Assembly (NCBI RefSeq): GCF_011766325.1
Contig: NZ_BLLG01000015.1
Coordinates: 1-64,000 of the forward strand
Source: Streptomyces pacificus
GTDB lineage: Bacteria > Actinomycetota > Actinomycetes > Streptomycetales > Streptomycetaceae
Length of the DNA: 64,000 nt
Direction of reading: 5' to 3'
In this document: in pieces, positions 1 through 7,995 of the stretch
Layout of the letters: the number at the start of each line of letters is the position of its first letter
Position numbering within the stretch: the first letter of the stretch is position 1
Translations under genes and position numbers: made by a program
Notes under the pieces: model-generated
Told to the model about the DNA's origin: nothing
Databases searched by the model: none
Seen by the model: only the letters and a program-made list of their open reading frames with translations

Positions 1-501
1 GCTCCTGCGGGTTATGAGTTGCCGGTTCCTTCGGTGTTCGGTCCGTTGGTTTTGACGGTGGACAATGCCGGGGTGGGTGTGTCGGTGACGGCGCGGAATG
101 TTCCTGAGCGGGTGACGGGGACGGTCAAGGTCGTGAAGACCGATGCGAAGACCGGTCGCCCCCTGAAGGGCGCGAAGTTCCAGCTCTGGCGTGAGACGAA
201 CGGCGTCCCCGGTCTGCAGACGCGCGGGAAGGATCGGGACCTCCGGGTCGGTTCCCCGTGTGTCACCGACAACCGCGGTATCTGCGCCTTCGGTGATCTC
301 GCGCTCGGCACCTACTACCTGCGGGAGACCTCGGTCCCCAAGGGGTACGTGCTTCCCTCCCACCCGGTCACGGGGCCCTACCGGCTGACCCCCGAGCACA
401 GCGCCGTCGAGGTCGAGCTCTCCAACAAGCGGGGCAAGCACGGGCACGGCGACGGCAAGGAGAAGCCTCACGGCAAGGATGACCGTCACGGCGGAATCTA
501 G
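1..501 (+). CDS. SpaA-like domain surface protein, 3' end (5' truncated by window)
   Basis: The frame is open from base 1 (first residues APAGYEL), so the N-terminus lies outside the window. The first visible stretch looks like the end of one SpaA/prealbumin-like beta-sandwich. A second full repeat follows (about residues 37-140) with the typical start VTGTVKVVKTDAKTGRPLKG and a conserved YYLRETSVPKGY strand; two Cys (SPCVTD, GICAF) could form a disulfide. Such domains build Gram-positive pili and surface adhesins. The tail is a short Gly/His/Lys/Asp-rich stretch ending DDRHGGI. No LPxTG-type sorting motif and no C-terminal membrane helix are present, so this copy looks secreted rather than sortase-anchored. 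Function beyond the fold is inferred. Confidence 0.75.
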   Translation, partial: APAGYELPVPSVFGPLVLTVDNAGVGVSVTARNVPERVTGTVKVVKTDAKTGRPLKGAKFQLWRETNGVPGLQTRGKDRDLRVGSPCVTDNRGICAFGDLALGTYYLRETSVPKGYVLPSHPVTGPYRLTPEHSAVEVELSNKRGKHGHGDGKEKPHGKDDRHGGI

Positions 502-1171
502 GCCGCGAGTCCTTCTCGCCATGACGCCCGGGTATTGAACGGGAACGCGAAAGTGCCTTCTGGGCCGGGATGACGGGAATCCTCGGAGACCTCCGTCGTC
601 CCGGCAGGAAGGCACTTCGCGTTCGCACTGCCGGGCCTCGGCACCCGCCCGTCGATCCCTCGGCCCGCGGTGCGGGGCGGGCAACCCGGCGGGGTCCCGG
701 CTACCGGCCGACCCCGCCTTCGCAGTCCACCTTGGTCGATCATCCCGATCATCCCGATCATCCCCGCCATCCTGATCATCTGGATCGGTGAACTCGCCCG
801 GACCGTCCCCGCCCATCGGCGACCAGCGAAGAACGAGGATGCAGAAGGGCTGTTGTTTCATCCGTCAACTATTTGCACCCGGGGTGATGCACCGAGAATT
901 CACTAGAATCCGGATCGCGAGAGTAAAGGAATCGAGGCGCGAACATGACGGGGGGTATGCCGGCTCTTTACTTTTCCCCGTATGTTTCTCGCTAGTATTT
1001 CGATCAATTCTCAAGGGGGGATTCACCCATTGCCTCGTTGAGAGCCCGCGTGCTCCATGGGGTTTCCGGAAGTACCGGCGAAAGCAAGGCCGTTGAGCGG
1101 CCTTCGGTGAGCCGATCACGAGACATCCGCGGGGCGGGCGGGAAGCACCCAAGTTGATTGGAAGCAACCGA
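502..1171. other. Intergenic region of 670 bases with stem-loop, GATC-rich repeat and promoter zone
   Basis: I see no convincing gene here. It holds the long inverted repeat described separately (543-624), then a run of short direct repeats of the type GATCATCCC (about 737-790). A relatively AT-rich stretch (about 880-1030) upstream of the secreted protein gene is the likely promoter zone. Open frames in this stretch have no family resemblance and poor start sites. Confidence 0.5.
543..624. terminator. Long imperfect inverted repeat, probable terminator stem-loop
   Basis: The left arm begins GAACGCGAAAGTGCCTTC and the right arm ends GAAGGCACTTCGCGTTC. The arms are about 32 bases each with a few mismatches or bulges and a loop of about 18 bases. 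It starts 42 bases after the stop codon of the SpaA-like gene, a normal place for a terminator, although it is longer than most intrinsic terminators and has no T-run. Confidence 0.55.
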
Positions 1172-2047
1172 ATGAAGCGTCGCATACGGGCTCTCGCCTA
1201 CCCACTGACCGCCTCGGCGGTGGTGATGTCCGTCCTGCTGGCCACTCCGGCACAGGCGGACACCCTGGGGGTCACCAACCTGGAAAACGTCATCAAGGAC
1301 CAGGTGGGCATCCTCACCTATGCCAAGACGGACAAGGTCACGAACGCCAACACCACGGTGACCGTCGTGGGGGAGCCCACGGTCAGCCTGGGCGACCTGT
1401 GGTTCGTGGGAACGTCGACCCTGAAGAACACCACCGACGCCCCGCTCACCATGACCAGTGAGAGCTTCACCAAGAGCATCTCGGACACCGTGACGAACAC
1501 GGTCACCAAGGGGGTGAGCGTCGCCAACAAGGTGTCGGCCGAGGTCGACATGGGCAAGGCGGTGCACATGGGCACCGAGCTCACCACGACCTGGAGCTTC
1601 AGCGACTCCAAGAGCACCTCGCAGACCCAGAGCGTCAGTTACACGGCGCCCTCGCAGAACATCGTGGTCCCGGCGCACTCCACCGCCACGGTCACCGTGC
1701 GCCTCCAGCAGGCCATAGCCACCGGCAACGTCGACCTGTCCACCGACCTCGGCGGCACGTTCGAGCAGTGGCAGTGCAGCGGGGGCTCCTGCGCCTCCTC
1801 CGACCAGCCGCTGTACGACACGCTGGCCAGCATCCAGAAGTCCGGCAAGACCTGGGGCGGCAAGACCGCTCCCGCGCTGCCCAGCGGTTTCACCCTGAAC
1901 TCGTCGAAGAAGGCGCTGAGCTTCAAGGGCGCGGGGACCTACCGGGCCACCTACGGCGCCAACTTCGACGTCCAGGTGTCCACCAGCCCCGACACGGCGA
2001 GCGCACCGTCGGCGGAGTCCTACTCGCTGACCGCTCCGGCGGTCTGA
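1172..2047 (+). CDS. Secreted ETX/MTX2 (aerolysin)-like pore-forming family protein
   Basis: The mature part of this 291-residue protein is rich in Ser/Thr and alternating beta-strand sequence. A central segment (SVSYTAPSQNIVVPAHSTAT followed by VTVRLQQ) matches the style of ETX/MTX2 and aerolysin-type beta-pore proteins. A signal peptide is clear: MKRRIRALAYP, then a hydrophobic core, ending TPAQA before DTLGVTN. I chose the ATG at 1172 because GGAAG lies 7 bases upstream and it gives a normal signal peptide; a TTG 18 bases upstream is in frame but adds charged residues. One Cys pair (CSGGSC) lies in the C-terminal third. A perfect hairpin terminator follows. Whether it forms pores, and in what target, is not shown by sequence. 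Confidence 0.65.
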   Translation: MKRRIRALAYPLTASAVVMSVLLATPAQADTLGVTNLENVIKDQVGILTYAKTDKVTNANTTVTVVGEPTVSLGDLWFVGTSTLKNTTDAPLTMTSESFTKSISDTVTNTVTKGVSVANKVSAEVDMGKAVHMGTELTTTWSFSDSKSTSQTQSVSYTAPSQNIVVPAHSTATVTVRLQQAIATGNVDLSTDLGGTFEQWQCSGGSCASSDQPLYDTLASIQKSGKTWGGKTAPALPSGFTLNSSKKALSFKGAGTYRATYGANFDVQVSTSPDTASAPSAESYSLTAPAV

Positions 2048-2076
2048 GCACCGGCTGAGCCGCTCCGGCTTCCGGG

Positions 2077-2117
2077 GACCGGCCCCGGTGCCCTGGAACA
2101 GGGCACCGGGGCCGGTC
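2077..2117. terminator. Perfect 19-bp hairpin between convergent genes
   Basis: The arms at 2077-2095 and 2099-2117 are exact reverse complements (GACCGGCCCCGGTGCCCTG) around a GAA loop. It lies 29 bases after the stop of the secreted protein and before the convergent PPOX gene, so it can terminate transcription from the left. Confidence 0.85.
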
Positions 2118-2291
2118 GCGCTCCCCGGCTCCGGGTGGCCCTGCCCCGTCGGCACACCGGCGCCCATGTCCTACCGGCAGCCCGGAGCACGCCCCCGCGA
2201 ACGTTCAGGTCGACGACTTCGCAGGGCGGCGGACGAACGGTGCCCGCCGTCTTGGCGCCCGTGCTTCAGCGCACCGGAGGACGGGTGGCGC

Positions 2292-2981
2292 TCAGGGCCA
2301 CAGCAGCTCCCGTGCCCATGGGTCCGCGTCGTGCTCTCTCCGGTAGCGCAGCCGGATGTGCCGGCGGCGGGCGTCCCCCTGGAAGAACTCGACCTCGGAC
2401 GGGACGAGCACGTACACCGTCCAGGTCTCCGCCGTCACCTCCGGCCGGGCCTCCGCCCGCTCCCAGGCGGCCGCGCTCGCCCGCCGCAACTCCTCCTGTG
2501 AGCCGAGGACTTCGCTCTGCCGGCCGACGAGTGCCGCCGCCAGTGCCCCGGTGGACCGGACGTGCAGATCGGCGTACGCCTCCTCGGGGGTACCCGGCAC
2601 GACCCTGCCGCGCACCCGCACCTGCCGTCCGTGCACCGGCCAGTAGAAGCCGAGGGCGGCCTCCGGGCGGGCGGCGAGCTGGCGGCCCTTGGCGCTGGTG
2701 GAGTGTGAGGCGAAGTGCCAGCCGCGGGCGTCCGCGCCGTGCAGGATCAGCGTCCTCAGGTCGGGGCGGGAGTCCCCGTCCACGGTCGCGAGGGTCATGG
2801 TGTGGGGCTCGGGCTGCCCGGCGGCGGCCGCCTCCACGAACCAGCGGTGGAACAGCGTCAGCGGCCCGGCAGGGGCGTTGTCCGGCTCGAAGGACGGCAG
2901 GTCACTGTCCCACACCTTGAGTGTTCTGAGCAGCTCGCGGAATCGCTCTGCGGTGGCGTCTCCGCCGGACTCGTGCGTCAT
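2292..2981 (-). CDS. Pyridoxamine 5'-phosphate oxidase (PdxH/PhzG-like) family protein
   Basis: This 229-residue protein has the full PdxH length and order: an N-terminal helix region, the FMN-binding split barrel (TMTLATVDGDSRPDLRTLIL, HSTSAKGRQL) and a C-terminal segment EVEFFQGDARRRHIRLRYRR. That segment corresponds to the PdxH substrate/FMN element normally written EFWQG...RLHDR. The Arg and His of that element are kept but the neighbouring Leu and Asp are changed, so a relative acting on another substrate (PhzG-type) is possible. It should oxidise a PLP vitamer or related molecule with FMN in the cytoplasm. It lies 10 bases downstream of the next PPOX gene on the same strand, so the two probably form one transcript. 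Confidence 0.75.
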   Translation of the reverse strand: MTHESGGDATAERFRELLRTLKVWDSDLPSFEPDNAPAGPLTLFHRWFVEAAAAGQPEPHTMTLATVDGDSRPDLRTLILHGADARGWHFASHSTSAKGRQLAARPEAALGFYWPVHGRQVRVRGRVVPGTPEEAYADLHVRSTGALAAALVGRQSEVLGSQEELRRASAAAWERAEARPEVTAETWTVYVLVPSEVEFFQGDARRRHIRLRYRREHDADPWARELLWP

Positions 2982-2991
2982 GGCCCGATCA

Positions 2992-3420
2992 TCACACCCC
3001 GCCCAGGTCGGCCGACAGCCACCGCTGCGGCCGCATCCGGAGTACGACCGACTCGCCGTGGTCCCTCAGCGCGGACTCGACGTAGCCGTCTACCTTGTCC
3101 GGCGGCAGATAGCGCCCGGCGAGTTCCCGCAGCGCCGCTTCGGTGCCGGGCTCCGTCGATGTGACGGGCCCCTCGACCTGGACGTAGCGGACCGTGGGCT
3201 CCAGCCGGTCGGCCATCAGCGAGAACCGCCCCGCCGCCTCGATCAGCCGGTGCTTGCGCGAGTCGCGCCCGGTCAGGATCCAGACGTCTCCGCCGGGCTC
3301 GTACCGGTACCAGATCGGCACGCTCAGCGGCGCACGGTCCTCCTCACCGGAGTCGATCGCGATCGCCGCGACATGGGGCTCTGCCAGGAACTGCTCACGC
3401 TCTTCGCGGCTGAGGGCCAC
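2992..3420 (-). CDS. F420/FMN-binding PPOX-class oxidoreductase
   Basis: A 142-residue split-barrel protein of the short PPOX class, many members of which bind F420. Visible features are VAAIAIDSGEEDRAPLSVPI, IWYRYEPGGDVWILTGRDSR and a basic KHR after it, the usual cofactor-phosphate region. I chose the GTG at 3418-3420 because AAGGAGG lies 4 bases upstream; longer in-frame extensions run into the 15-bp tandem repeat array and look non-coding. It is the first gene of a two-gene operon with the PdxH-like gene. The substrate cannot be told from sequence. Confidence 0.75.
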   Translation of the reverse strand: MALSREEREQFLAEPHVAAIAIDSGEEDRAPLSVPIWYRYEPGGDVWILTGRDSRKHRLIEAAGRFSLMADRLEPTVRYVQVEGPVTSTEPGTEAALRELAGRYLPPDKVDGYVESALRDHGESVVLRMRPQRWLSADLGGV

Positions 3421-3521
3421 CGGGCCTCCTTGTGGGCTCGTGCAATGTCTGCGGGAGTGGGCGCCCTCCCACTGTGCCGCAGCCGCCGCCGCACCCGGCC
3501 CCGGGCGCGCGGAAACCGGAC

Positions 3522-3611
3522 GCGCGGGGACCCGGTGCGCGGGGACCCGGTGCGCGAGGGCCGGACACCCGTGGGCCGGACACGTGAGGGCCGGGCACGT
3601 GAGGGCCGGAC
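3522..3611. repeat. 15-bp tandem repeat array (6 units)
   Basis: Two exact copies of GCGCGGGGACCCGGT (3522-3551) are followed by four copies of a related 15-bp unit of the form GTGAGGGCCGGACAC (3552-3611) with 1-3 changes each. The array fills most of the 298-base gap between the thiolase-like gene and the PPOX operon. No gene is seen in the gap. Confidence 0.85.
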
Positions 3612-3718
3612 ACGCGGGGGAGCCGGTCCCGGGAGCCCGGTACTCCGGTTCACCGGGTCCGCCGAACCCCGGACGCACGGGTCCGTGACCGCGGCCCCGC
3701 CGCGCTTCCCCAGGCCGG

Positions 3719-4894
3719 TCAGCGGCCCAGCACCACGGTGCCCGAGGAACAGAACCAGCCTCCGGTGCCCGAGGCCACGGCCAGTTCCGGGACGCTGCCG
3801 TCGGACCGCCGCACCTGGTGTCCCGCGGCCTCACCGCGCAGTTGGCGTACCGCCTCGACCAGCAGGAACAGGCCCCGCATGCCCGGATGGCAGGCGGAGA
3901 GCCCGCCGCCGTCGGTGTTCACGGGCAGTGCCCCGTCCAGCCGCAGCCGGCCCTTCTGAACGAACGCCCCGCCCTCCCCCTTCGCGCAGAAGCCCAGGTC
4001 CTCCAGGGTCACCAGCGTCATATAGGTGAAGGCGTCGTAGACCTCGGCGATGTCGACGTCCCCCGGCTCCACGCCCGCCCGTTCGAACGCCAGCCGCCCG
4101 CTCACCGCGGCCGGGGAGACCGTGAAGTCGTCCCACTCCGACATGGTCGTATGGGACACGTGCTCGCCGCTGCCGAGGACCCACACCGGCGCCTTGGCGG
4201 TGTCCGGTACGTACTCCTCCGCCGCGAGCAGCACCGCGCAGCCGCCGTCGCTTCGCACGCAGCAGTGCAACCTGGTGAACGGGTCGGCGATGACCGGCCC
4301 GGACAGCACGTCGTCCACGGTGATCGGGTCGCGGAACATCGCGTCCGGGTTGCGGGAGGCGTTCGCCCGGGCCTGTACGGCGACTTCGGCCAGCTGCTCC
4401 GCCGTCGTCCCGTACTCGTGCATATGGCGCCGGGCCGCCATCGCGTACTTGGCGATCAGCGTGTGCCCGTACGGCACTTCGAACTGCAGCGGCCCCCGGG
4501 TGCCGAAGGACAGGTCGGACGTGCGGCGGCCGGCGCGGATGTCGGCGCGCGCCGTCGAGCCGTAGACGAGGAGCACCGCGTTCGCGTGGCCGGCCGTGAT
4601 GGCGTCCGCGGCGTGCCCGGCCATGACCTCCCAGGTGGAGCCGCCGACGGAGGTGGAGTCCACCCAGCGCGGCCGCAGCCCGAGGTACTCGGCGACCTCG
4701 GCGGGGGCGAGGGTGCCCAGCCCGGCCGACGCCACACCGTCGACCACCTCCCGGCCGAGGCCGGAGTCGGCGAGTGCGCGGCGGGCCGCCTGGGCGTGCA
4801 GGGTGTACGGAGTGGGGCCGTCGACGCGGCCGCAGTCCGCGAGGGATATGCCGACGACGGCGGCCTTGCGGGGGTGGCGCTGGCTCCTGGGCAT
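3719..4894 (-). CDS. Thiolase-superfamily (SCP-x/lipid-transfer) protein lacking the nucleophilic Cys
   Basis: This 391-residue protein has the SCP-x thiolase layout, including HMHEYGTTAEQLAEVAVQAR, DVDIAEVYDAFTYM and a glycine-rich end NTDGGGLSACHPGMRG that keeps the His of the thiolase GHP motif. At the first active-site position (normally NxxCxxG) the hand-aligned sequence is TSVGGSTWEVMAG, with Ser where the acyl-accepting Cys should be. It may therefore be a retro-aldolase or non-thiolytic enzyme acting on a CoA ester of a lipid or sterol side chain. It is divergent from an acyl-CoA dehydrogenase, with two copies of the TGACG-N3-CGTCA operator between them. One operator lies only 5 bases before the ATG, and no ribosome-binding site is visible, so the mRNA may be leaderless. 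Confidence 0.8.
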   Translation of the reverse strand: MPRSQRHPRKAAVVGISLADCGRVDGPTPYTLHAQAARRALADSGLGREVVDGVASAGLGTLAPAEVAEYLGLRPRWVDSTSVGGSTWEVMAGHAADAITAGHANAVLLVYGSTARADIRAGRRTSDLSFGTRGPLQFEVPYGHTLIAKYAMAARRHMHEYGTTAEQLAEVAVQARANASRNPDAMFRDPITVDDVLSGPVIADPFTRLHCCVRSDGGCAVLLAAEEYVPDTAKAPVWVLGSGEHVSHTTMSEWDDFTVSPAAVSGRLAFERAGVEPGDVDIAEVYDAFTYMTLVTLEDLGFCAKGEGGAFVQKGRLRLDGALPVNTDGGGLSACHPGMRGLFLLVEAVRQLRGEAAGHQVRRSDGSVPELAVASGTGGWFCSSGTVVLGR

Positions 4895-4896
4895 GT

Positions 4897-4915
4897 ATCT
4901 GACGGTACATCAGAT
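4897..4915. promoter_or_regulatory. Operator-like palindrome, copy 1 (ATCTGACG-GTA-CATCAGAT)
   Basis: This is a 19-bp palindrome with one mismatch, just upstream of the thiolase-like gene on the minus strand. The core TGACG-N3-CATCA (4900-4912) has the same spacing as five other sites in this window, which suggests a TetR-type dimer site. Confidence 0.75.
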
Positions 4916-5033
4916 GCAGTGACCGGTGGGCCGCGCCGGTGGCGCCCGCCCCGGGCGCCTTCCGTCGCGGCGGTCCCGGAGTCCGCCGCCGGCGCCCCAC
5001 CCCTCTGGGCTTCTGTCGTCTGCTCACCTAATA

Positions 5034-5046
5034 TGACGGATCGTCA
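5034..5046. promoter_or_regulatory. Operator-like palindrome, copy 2 (TGACG-GAT-CGTCA)
   Basis: A perfect 5-3-5 palindrome 19 bases upstream of the acyl-CoA dehydrogenase start, overlapping its likely core promoter and followed by the GGAGG ribosome-binding site at 5052-5056. Together with copy 1 it would let one repressor control both divergent genes. Confidence 0.8.
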
Positions 5047-5065
5047 GAGATGGAGGGGAGCCACG

Positions 5066-6493
5066 ATGGACGCCGCCTTCACCGCGGAGCAGTCCGATAT
5101 CCGCCGCACCCTGCGAGGCATGCTGTCGAAAGGGGTGCCGGCGGGGCCGCCGGGACGCGGCGGCGACTCCACCGCGGACGCCGGGCCCGGATACGACCCC
5201 GCCCTCTGGGCACGGCTGGCCGGGGGGCCGGGACTGCCCGGACTGGCGCTCGACGAGGAGTACGGCGGCGCGGGCTGCGGCACCCTGGAACTCGCCCTCG
5301 CCTTCGAGGAGATCGGCCGCGCGCTGGTGCCGCTCCCCCTCCTCGCCACGTCCGGGCTGGCCGCGCCTCTGATCGCCGCGCTCGGCACCGTACGGCAGCG
5401 CTTGGCTCTTCTGCCCCGTATCGCCGACGGTTCACTCACCGCCACGCTCTGCGTACCCGGTGCGGCCCTCGCCACCGCCCTCGCCCTCACCCGCGGCGAC
5501 CCCGACGGCACCTGGGCCGGCGGGGGCCGCGCCGGAGGCGTCCAGGCCCGGTCCGACGGCACCGGCCGCTGGCGCCTCCACGGGGAGGCCACGCAGGTCC
5601 TGGACGGGCACAGCGCCGGGCTCCTCCTCGTCGCCGCGCGCACGGGGGGTTTCACCCGGGGCCGCACCCTCCTCTTCCTCGTCCGCTGCCGGCAGGCCCG
5701 AGGCGCGGACGCCGGCGGCCGGGGTGCCCGGGGTGGGGACGCCGGCGGCCGGGAGGTCCCCGGTGTGTGCCGCACCCGGTGGACCGTGCTCGACGACACC
5801 CGGCCACAGGGCCGTGTCCAGCTCCGCGGCACCCCGGCCGAGTTGCTCGGGGACGACCCCGGCGCGGACGTACCCACCGTGCTCGCCGCCACCGGCCGCA
5901 CCGTCGCGGCGCTGCTCGCGGCCGAGGCCGCGGGGACGGCCTCGGCCGCGCTGGACCGCACCCTGGCGCAGGTGGGGGAACGCGAGCAGTTCGGTCGGCC
6001 CATCGGTTCCTTCCAGGCGGTCAAGCACCGTCTCGCCGACCTGTATGTGCAAGTGCAGGCGGCCCGGTCCGCCGCGTACTACGCCGCCTGGGACCCGCGC
6101 GAGGGCGGGCTCGCCCTCGCGCAGTGCCTTCAGGCCCTGCGGGCGGTCGCCGGTGAGGCGATCCAGCTGCACGGCGGCATCGGCTTCACCTGGGAGCACG
6201 ACGCCCACCTTTACTTCAAGCGGGCCGCCTCCGACGAACTGCTCTTCGGCCCCGTCCACCGGCTGCGCGCACATGCGGCCGAGGCGGCCGGCCTGTTCGC
6301 TCCCGCCGCCTCTGCCGCGCCTCTCGCGCCTCTCGCGCCCGTCGGCCTCGCGCCCGTCGGCCTCGCGGCCCCCGGGGCCTCCGCCGTCCCCGGGGCCTCC
6401 GGTGGTCCGGCCGTCCCCGCCGGCGGAACCCGCAGCGGGCATGGCGCCGGTGCGGTGCCGGTGCCCGGATCACGAGAGGCGGAGGGAGCCTGA
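5066..6493 (+). CDS. Acyl-CoA dehydrogenase with low-complexity C-terminal tail
   Basis: The 475-residue product has the acyl-CoA dehydrogenase fold. The N-terminal helical part contains LALDEEYGGAGCGTLELALA. The C-terminal helical domain contains EREQFGRPIGSFQAVKHRLA (FAD/dimer contact) and QLHGGIGFTWEHDAHLYFKR. It should oxidise an acyl-CoA at C2-C3 with FAD, passing electrons to ETF. The ATG at 5066 is preceded by GGAGG 9 bases away. Two oddities are a Gly/Arg-rich insertion around residue 215-235, and about 60 extra residues after the normal end made of Ala, Pro, Gly and Val, coded by short repeats (for example CCTCTCGCG). The stop overlaps the next ATG (TGATG). An operator-like palindrome sits in its promoter. 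Confidence 0.85.
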   Translation: MDAAFTAEQSDIRRTLRGMLSKGVPAGPPGRGGDSTADAGPGYDPALWARLAGGPGLPGLALDEEYGGAGCGTLELALAFEEIGRALVPLPLLATSGLAAPLIAALGTVRQRLALLPRIADGSLTATLCVPGAALATALALTRGDPDGTWAGGGRAGGVQARSDGTGRWRLHGEATQVLDGHSAGLLLVAARTGGFTRGRTLLFLVRCRQARGADAGGRGARGGDAGGREVPGVCRTRWTVLDDTRPQGRVQLRGTPAELLGDDPGADVPTVLAATGRTVAALLAAEAAGTASAALDRTLAQVGEREQFGRPIGSFQAVKHRLADLYVQVQAARSAAYYAAWDPREGGLALAQCLQALRAVAGEAIQLHGGIGFTWEHDAHLYFKRAASDELLFGPVHRLRAHAAEAAGLFAPAASAAPLAPLAPVGLAPVGLAAPGASAVPGASGGPAVPAGGTRSGHGAGAVPVPGSREAEGA

Positions 6494-6981
6494 TGCGCCC
6501 CGGGATCGCAGCGGTCCAGAAGATCTCCTCCACCCGCGTCTTCGCGCGCATCGCCCCCCGTGTCGTCCCTTCGGTGGACCGTGCCGTCCACCGGCTGACC
6601 CGGGGAAGAGTGCTGCTCAGCGCGCGGCTGCTACCGGGGCTTGTGCTGACCGCGCGCGGCGCGCGGACGGGGCTCGCGCGCCGTACGCCGCTCGCGTGCA
6701 TACCGGAGCGGTCCACCGGCACCTGGATCCTGGTCGGATCCAACTTCGGCCGCCCCGGCCATCCTGTCTGGACGGGCAATCTGCTCGCCCACCCGGAGGC
6801 GGAGATCAGCTGGCGGGGCGCGGACATCCCGGTACAGGCGGAACTGCTGACCGGCGAGGAGCGTGCGGCGGCCTGGGAGGCTGCGCTCGCGTTCTGGCCT
6901 CCCTACGCGACGTACCAGGCGAGGGTGGAGCGGGAGATCCGGCTGTTCCGGCTGGCCCGGCGGCCCGGCGCCCCGGACTGA
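6493..6981 (+). CDS. Nitroreductase / deazaflavin (F420)-dependent oxidoreductase family protein
   Basis: A 162-residue protein of the DDN-like family: LTARGARTGLARRTPLACI, ILVGSNFGRPGHPVWTGNLL and a YATYQARVEREIRLFRL end. These motifs bind F420 or a flavin in Mycobacterium Ddn relatives. The start overlaps the acyl-CoA dehydrogenase stop by one base, so the two are translationally coupled and probably act on the same substrate class. The exact reaction is unknown. Confidence 0.8.
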   Translation: MRPGIAAVQKISSTRVFARIAPRVVPSVDRAVHRLTRGRVLLSARLLPGLVLTARGARTGLARRTPLACIPERSTGTWILVGSNFGRPGHPVWTGNLLAHPEAEISWRGADIPVQAELLTGEERAAAWEAALAFWPPYATYQARVEREIRLFRLARRPGAPD

Positions 6982-7347
6982 TACGGGCACGGGACCGGCC
7001 GCGTGCCCGCCCTGTGTGCGGGGGCGCTGCGGATGTGCCGGGCGTGGTGGTTCACGGTCTGGCGGCGGTGGCCGTGTCGGAAGGGGGCTACCGGAGTCGG
7101 AAGGGGGCTACCGGAGACGGACGCGCGGGATGCGGCGGTGGGCCGTGGCGTGTGGTCGTGCCGGTGCTGTGTGTGACCGGCGTCGGACAGGCCGGACGTG
7201 GGGTTCGCGGCGGTGGCTGCGGTGGCCGTGCCGGCACCGGGCGTTACCGGGGACGGCGGTGTTCGTGTGGTGCGTCGGCGGGAGCGAACGGGCTTGTCCG
7301 TGAGGGGACGTGGCGCGAGCGCGTCCGTCGCCTTCGGCCCGTGTGCG
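6982..7347. repeat. Intergenic region with exact 20-bp tandem duplication
   Basis: The unit GTCGGAAGGGGGCTACCGGA occurs twice in tandem (7076-7095 and 7096-7115). The rest is GC-rich sequence with no supported gene; it separates the convergent F420-type reductase gene and the TetR gene. Confidence 0.75.
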
Positions 7348-7995
7348 CTATTTCGTCGGTTTCCTGCCCGTGATGCCGAGGTGGACCAACAGTGCCAGGT
7401 TCGGCCTGAGTTCCGCCTGTTTGACACCCCAGGTCTGGAACCCCCTCTGATGCGAGGAGACCGACGCCAGCATCGCGACCAGCGAACCCGACACCGCCAT
7501 GGGGCTGACGTCCTTGTCGACCCTGCCCCGTGACTGGAGCTCCTTCACCGCTTCCGCGAGGGAGTTGGTGACCGAGTTCAGGATCTTCATGCGGATCTTG
7601 TAGAACCGCTTGTCGCCCTCGGCGGCGCCCAGGTCCACCACGCGGAGGATCGCATCGTGTCTGCGCCAGAAGTCGAGGAATCCCTCGACGAGTTGCTCCG
7701 AGGTCTGCCAGGCTGCCTTGCCGACCCAGGAACGTCCCGCCACCAGGTCCGTCAATGCCGCGCCCTCCGTGGCCATTTCCTCCGCGAGCTCGAGGACCGC
7801 GCCCTCGACGTCGGGGAAGTACTGGTAGAAGGTCGCGGGTGAGGTCCCCGCCCTCCGGGCCACATCGATGACCTTGACGTCCCGGTACGGCGAGGAGCTG
7901 AGCATCTCGCTGAGGCAGTCGAGCAGCTTCTGCCGCGTCGCCTGTCCGCGACGGCCGGCGACGCGGCCGTCGACGGTGCGTACTTGTCCTGTCAT
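7348..7995 (-). CDS. TetR-family transcriptional regulator
   Basis: This 215-residue protein has the TetR helix-turn-helix near the N-terminus (VIDVARRAGTSPATFYQYFP, about residues 42-61) and an all-helical ligand-binding part. The C-terminal half contains SHQRGFQTWG and aromatic residues that could line a pocket for a hydrophobic ligand. It is next to CoA-metabolism genes whose promoters carry TGACG-N3-CGTCA palindromes, so it is the nearest candidate to bind them. However, I find no such palindrome in its own upstream region, so autoregulation by that site is not supported. Confidence 0.85.
   Translation of the reverse strand: MTGQVRTVDGRVAGRRGQATRQKLLDCLSEMLSSSPYRDVKVIDVARRAGTSPATFYQYFPDVEGAVLELAEEMATEGAALTDLVAGRSWVGKAAWQTSEQLVEGFLDFWRRHDAILRVVDLGAAEGDKRFYKIRMKILNSVTNSLAEAVKELQSRGRVDKDVSPMAVSGSLVAMLASVSSHQRGFQTWGVKQAELRPNLALLVHLGITGRKPTK

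Noticed and set aside
788..1096. Possible small gene in the gap before the secreted protein
   Set aside because: No ribosome-binding site, no recognisable family and an Arg/Pro-rich end; more likely promoter and leader DNA.
3818..5065. Long plus-strand frame antisense to the thiolase-like gene, joined to the acyl-CoA dehydrogenase
   Set aside because: It is the reverse complement of a clear thiolase-fold gene; the dehydrogenase has its own RBS and ATG at 5066.
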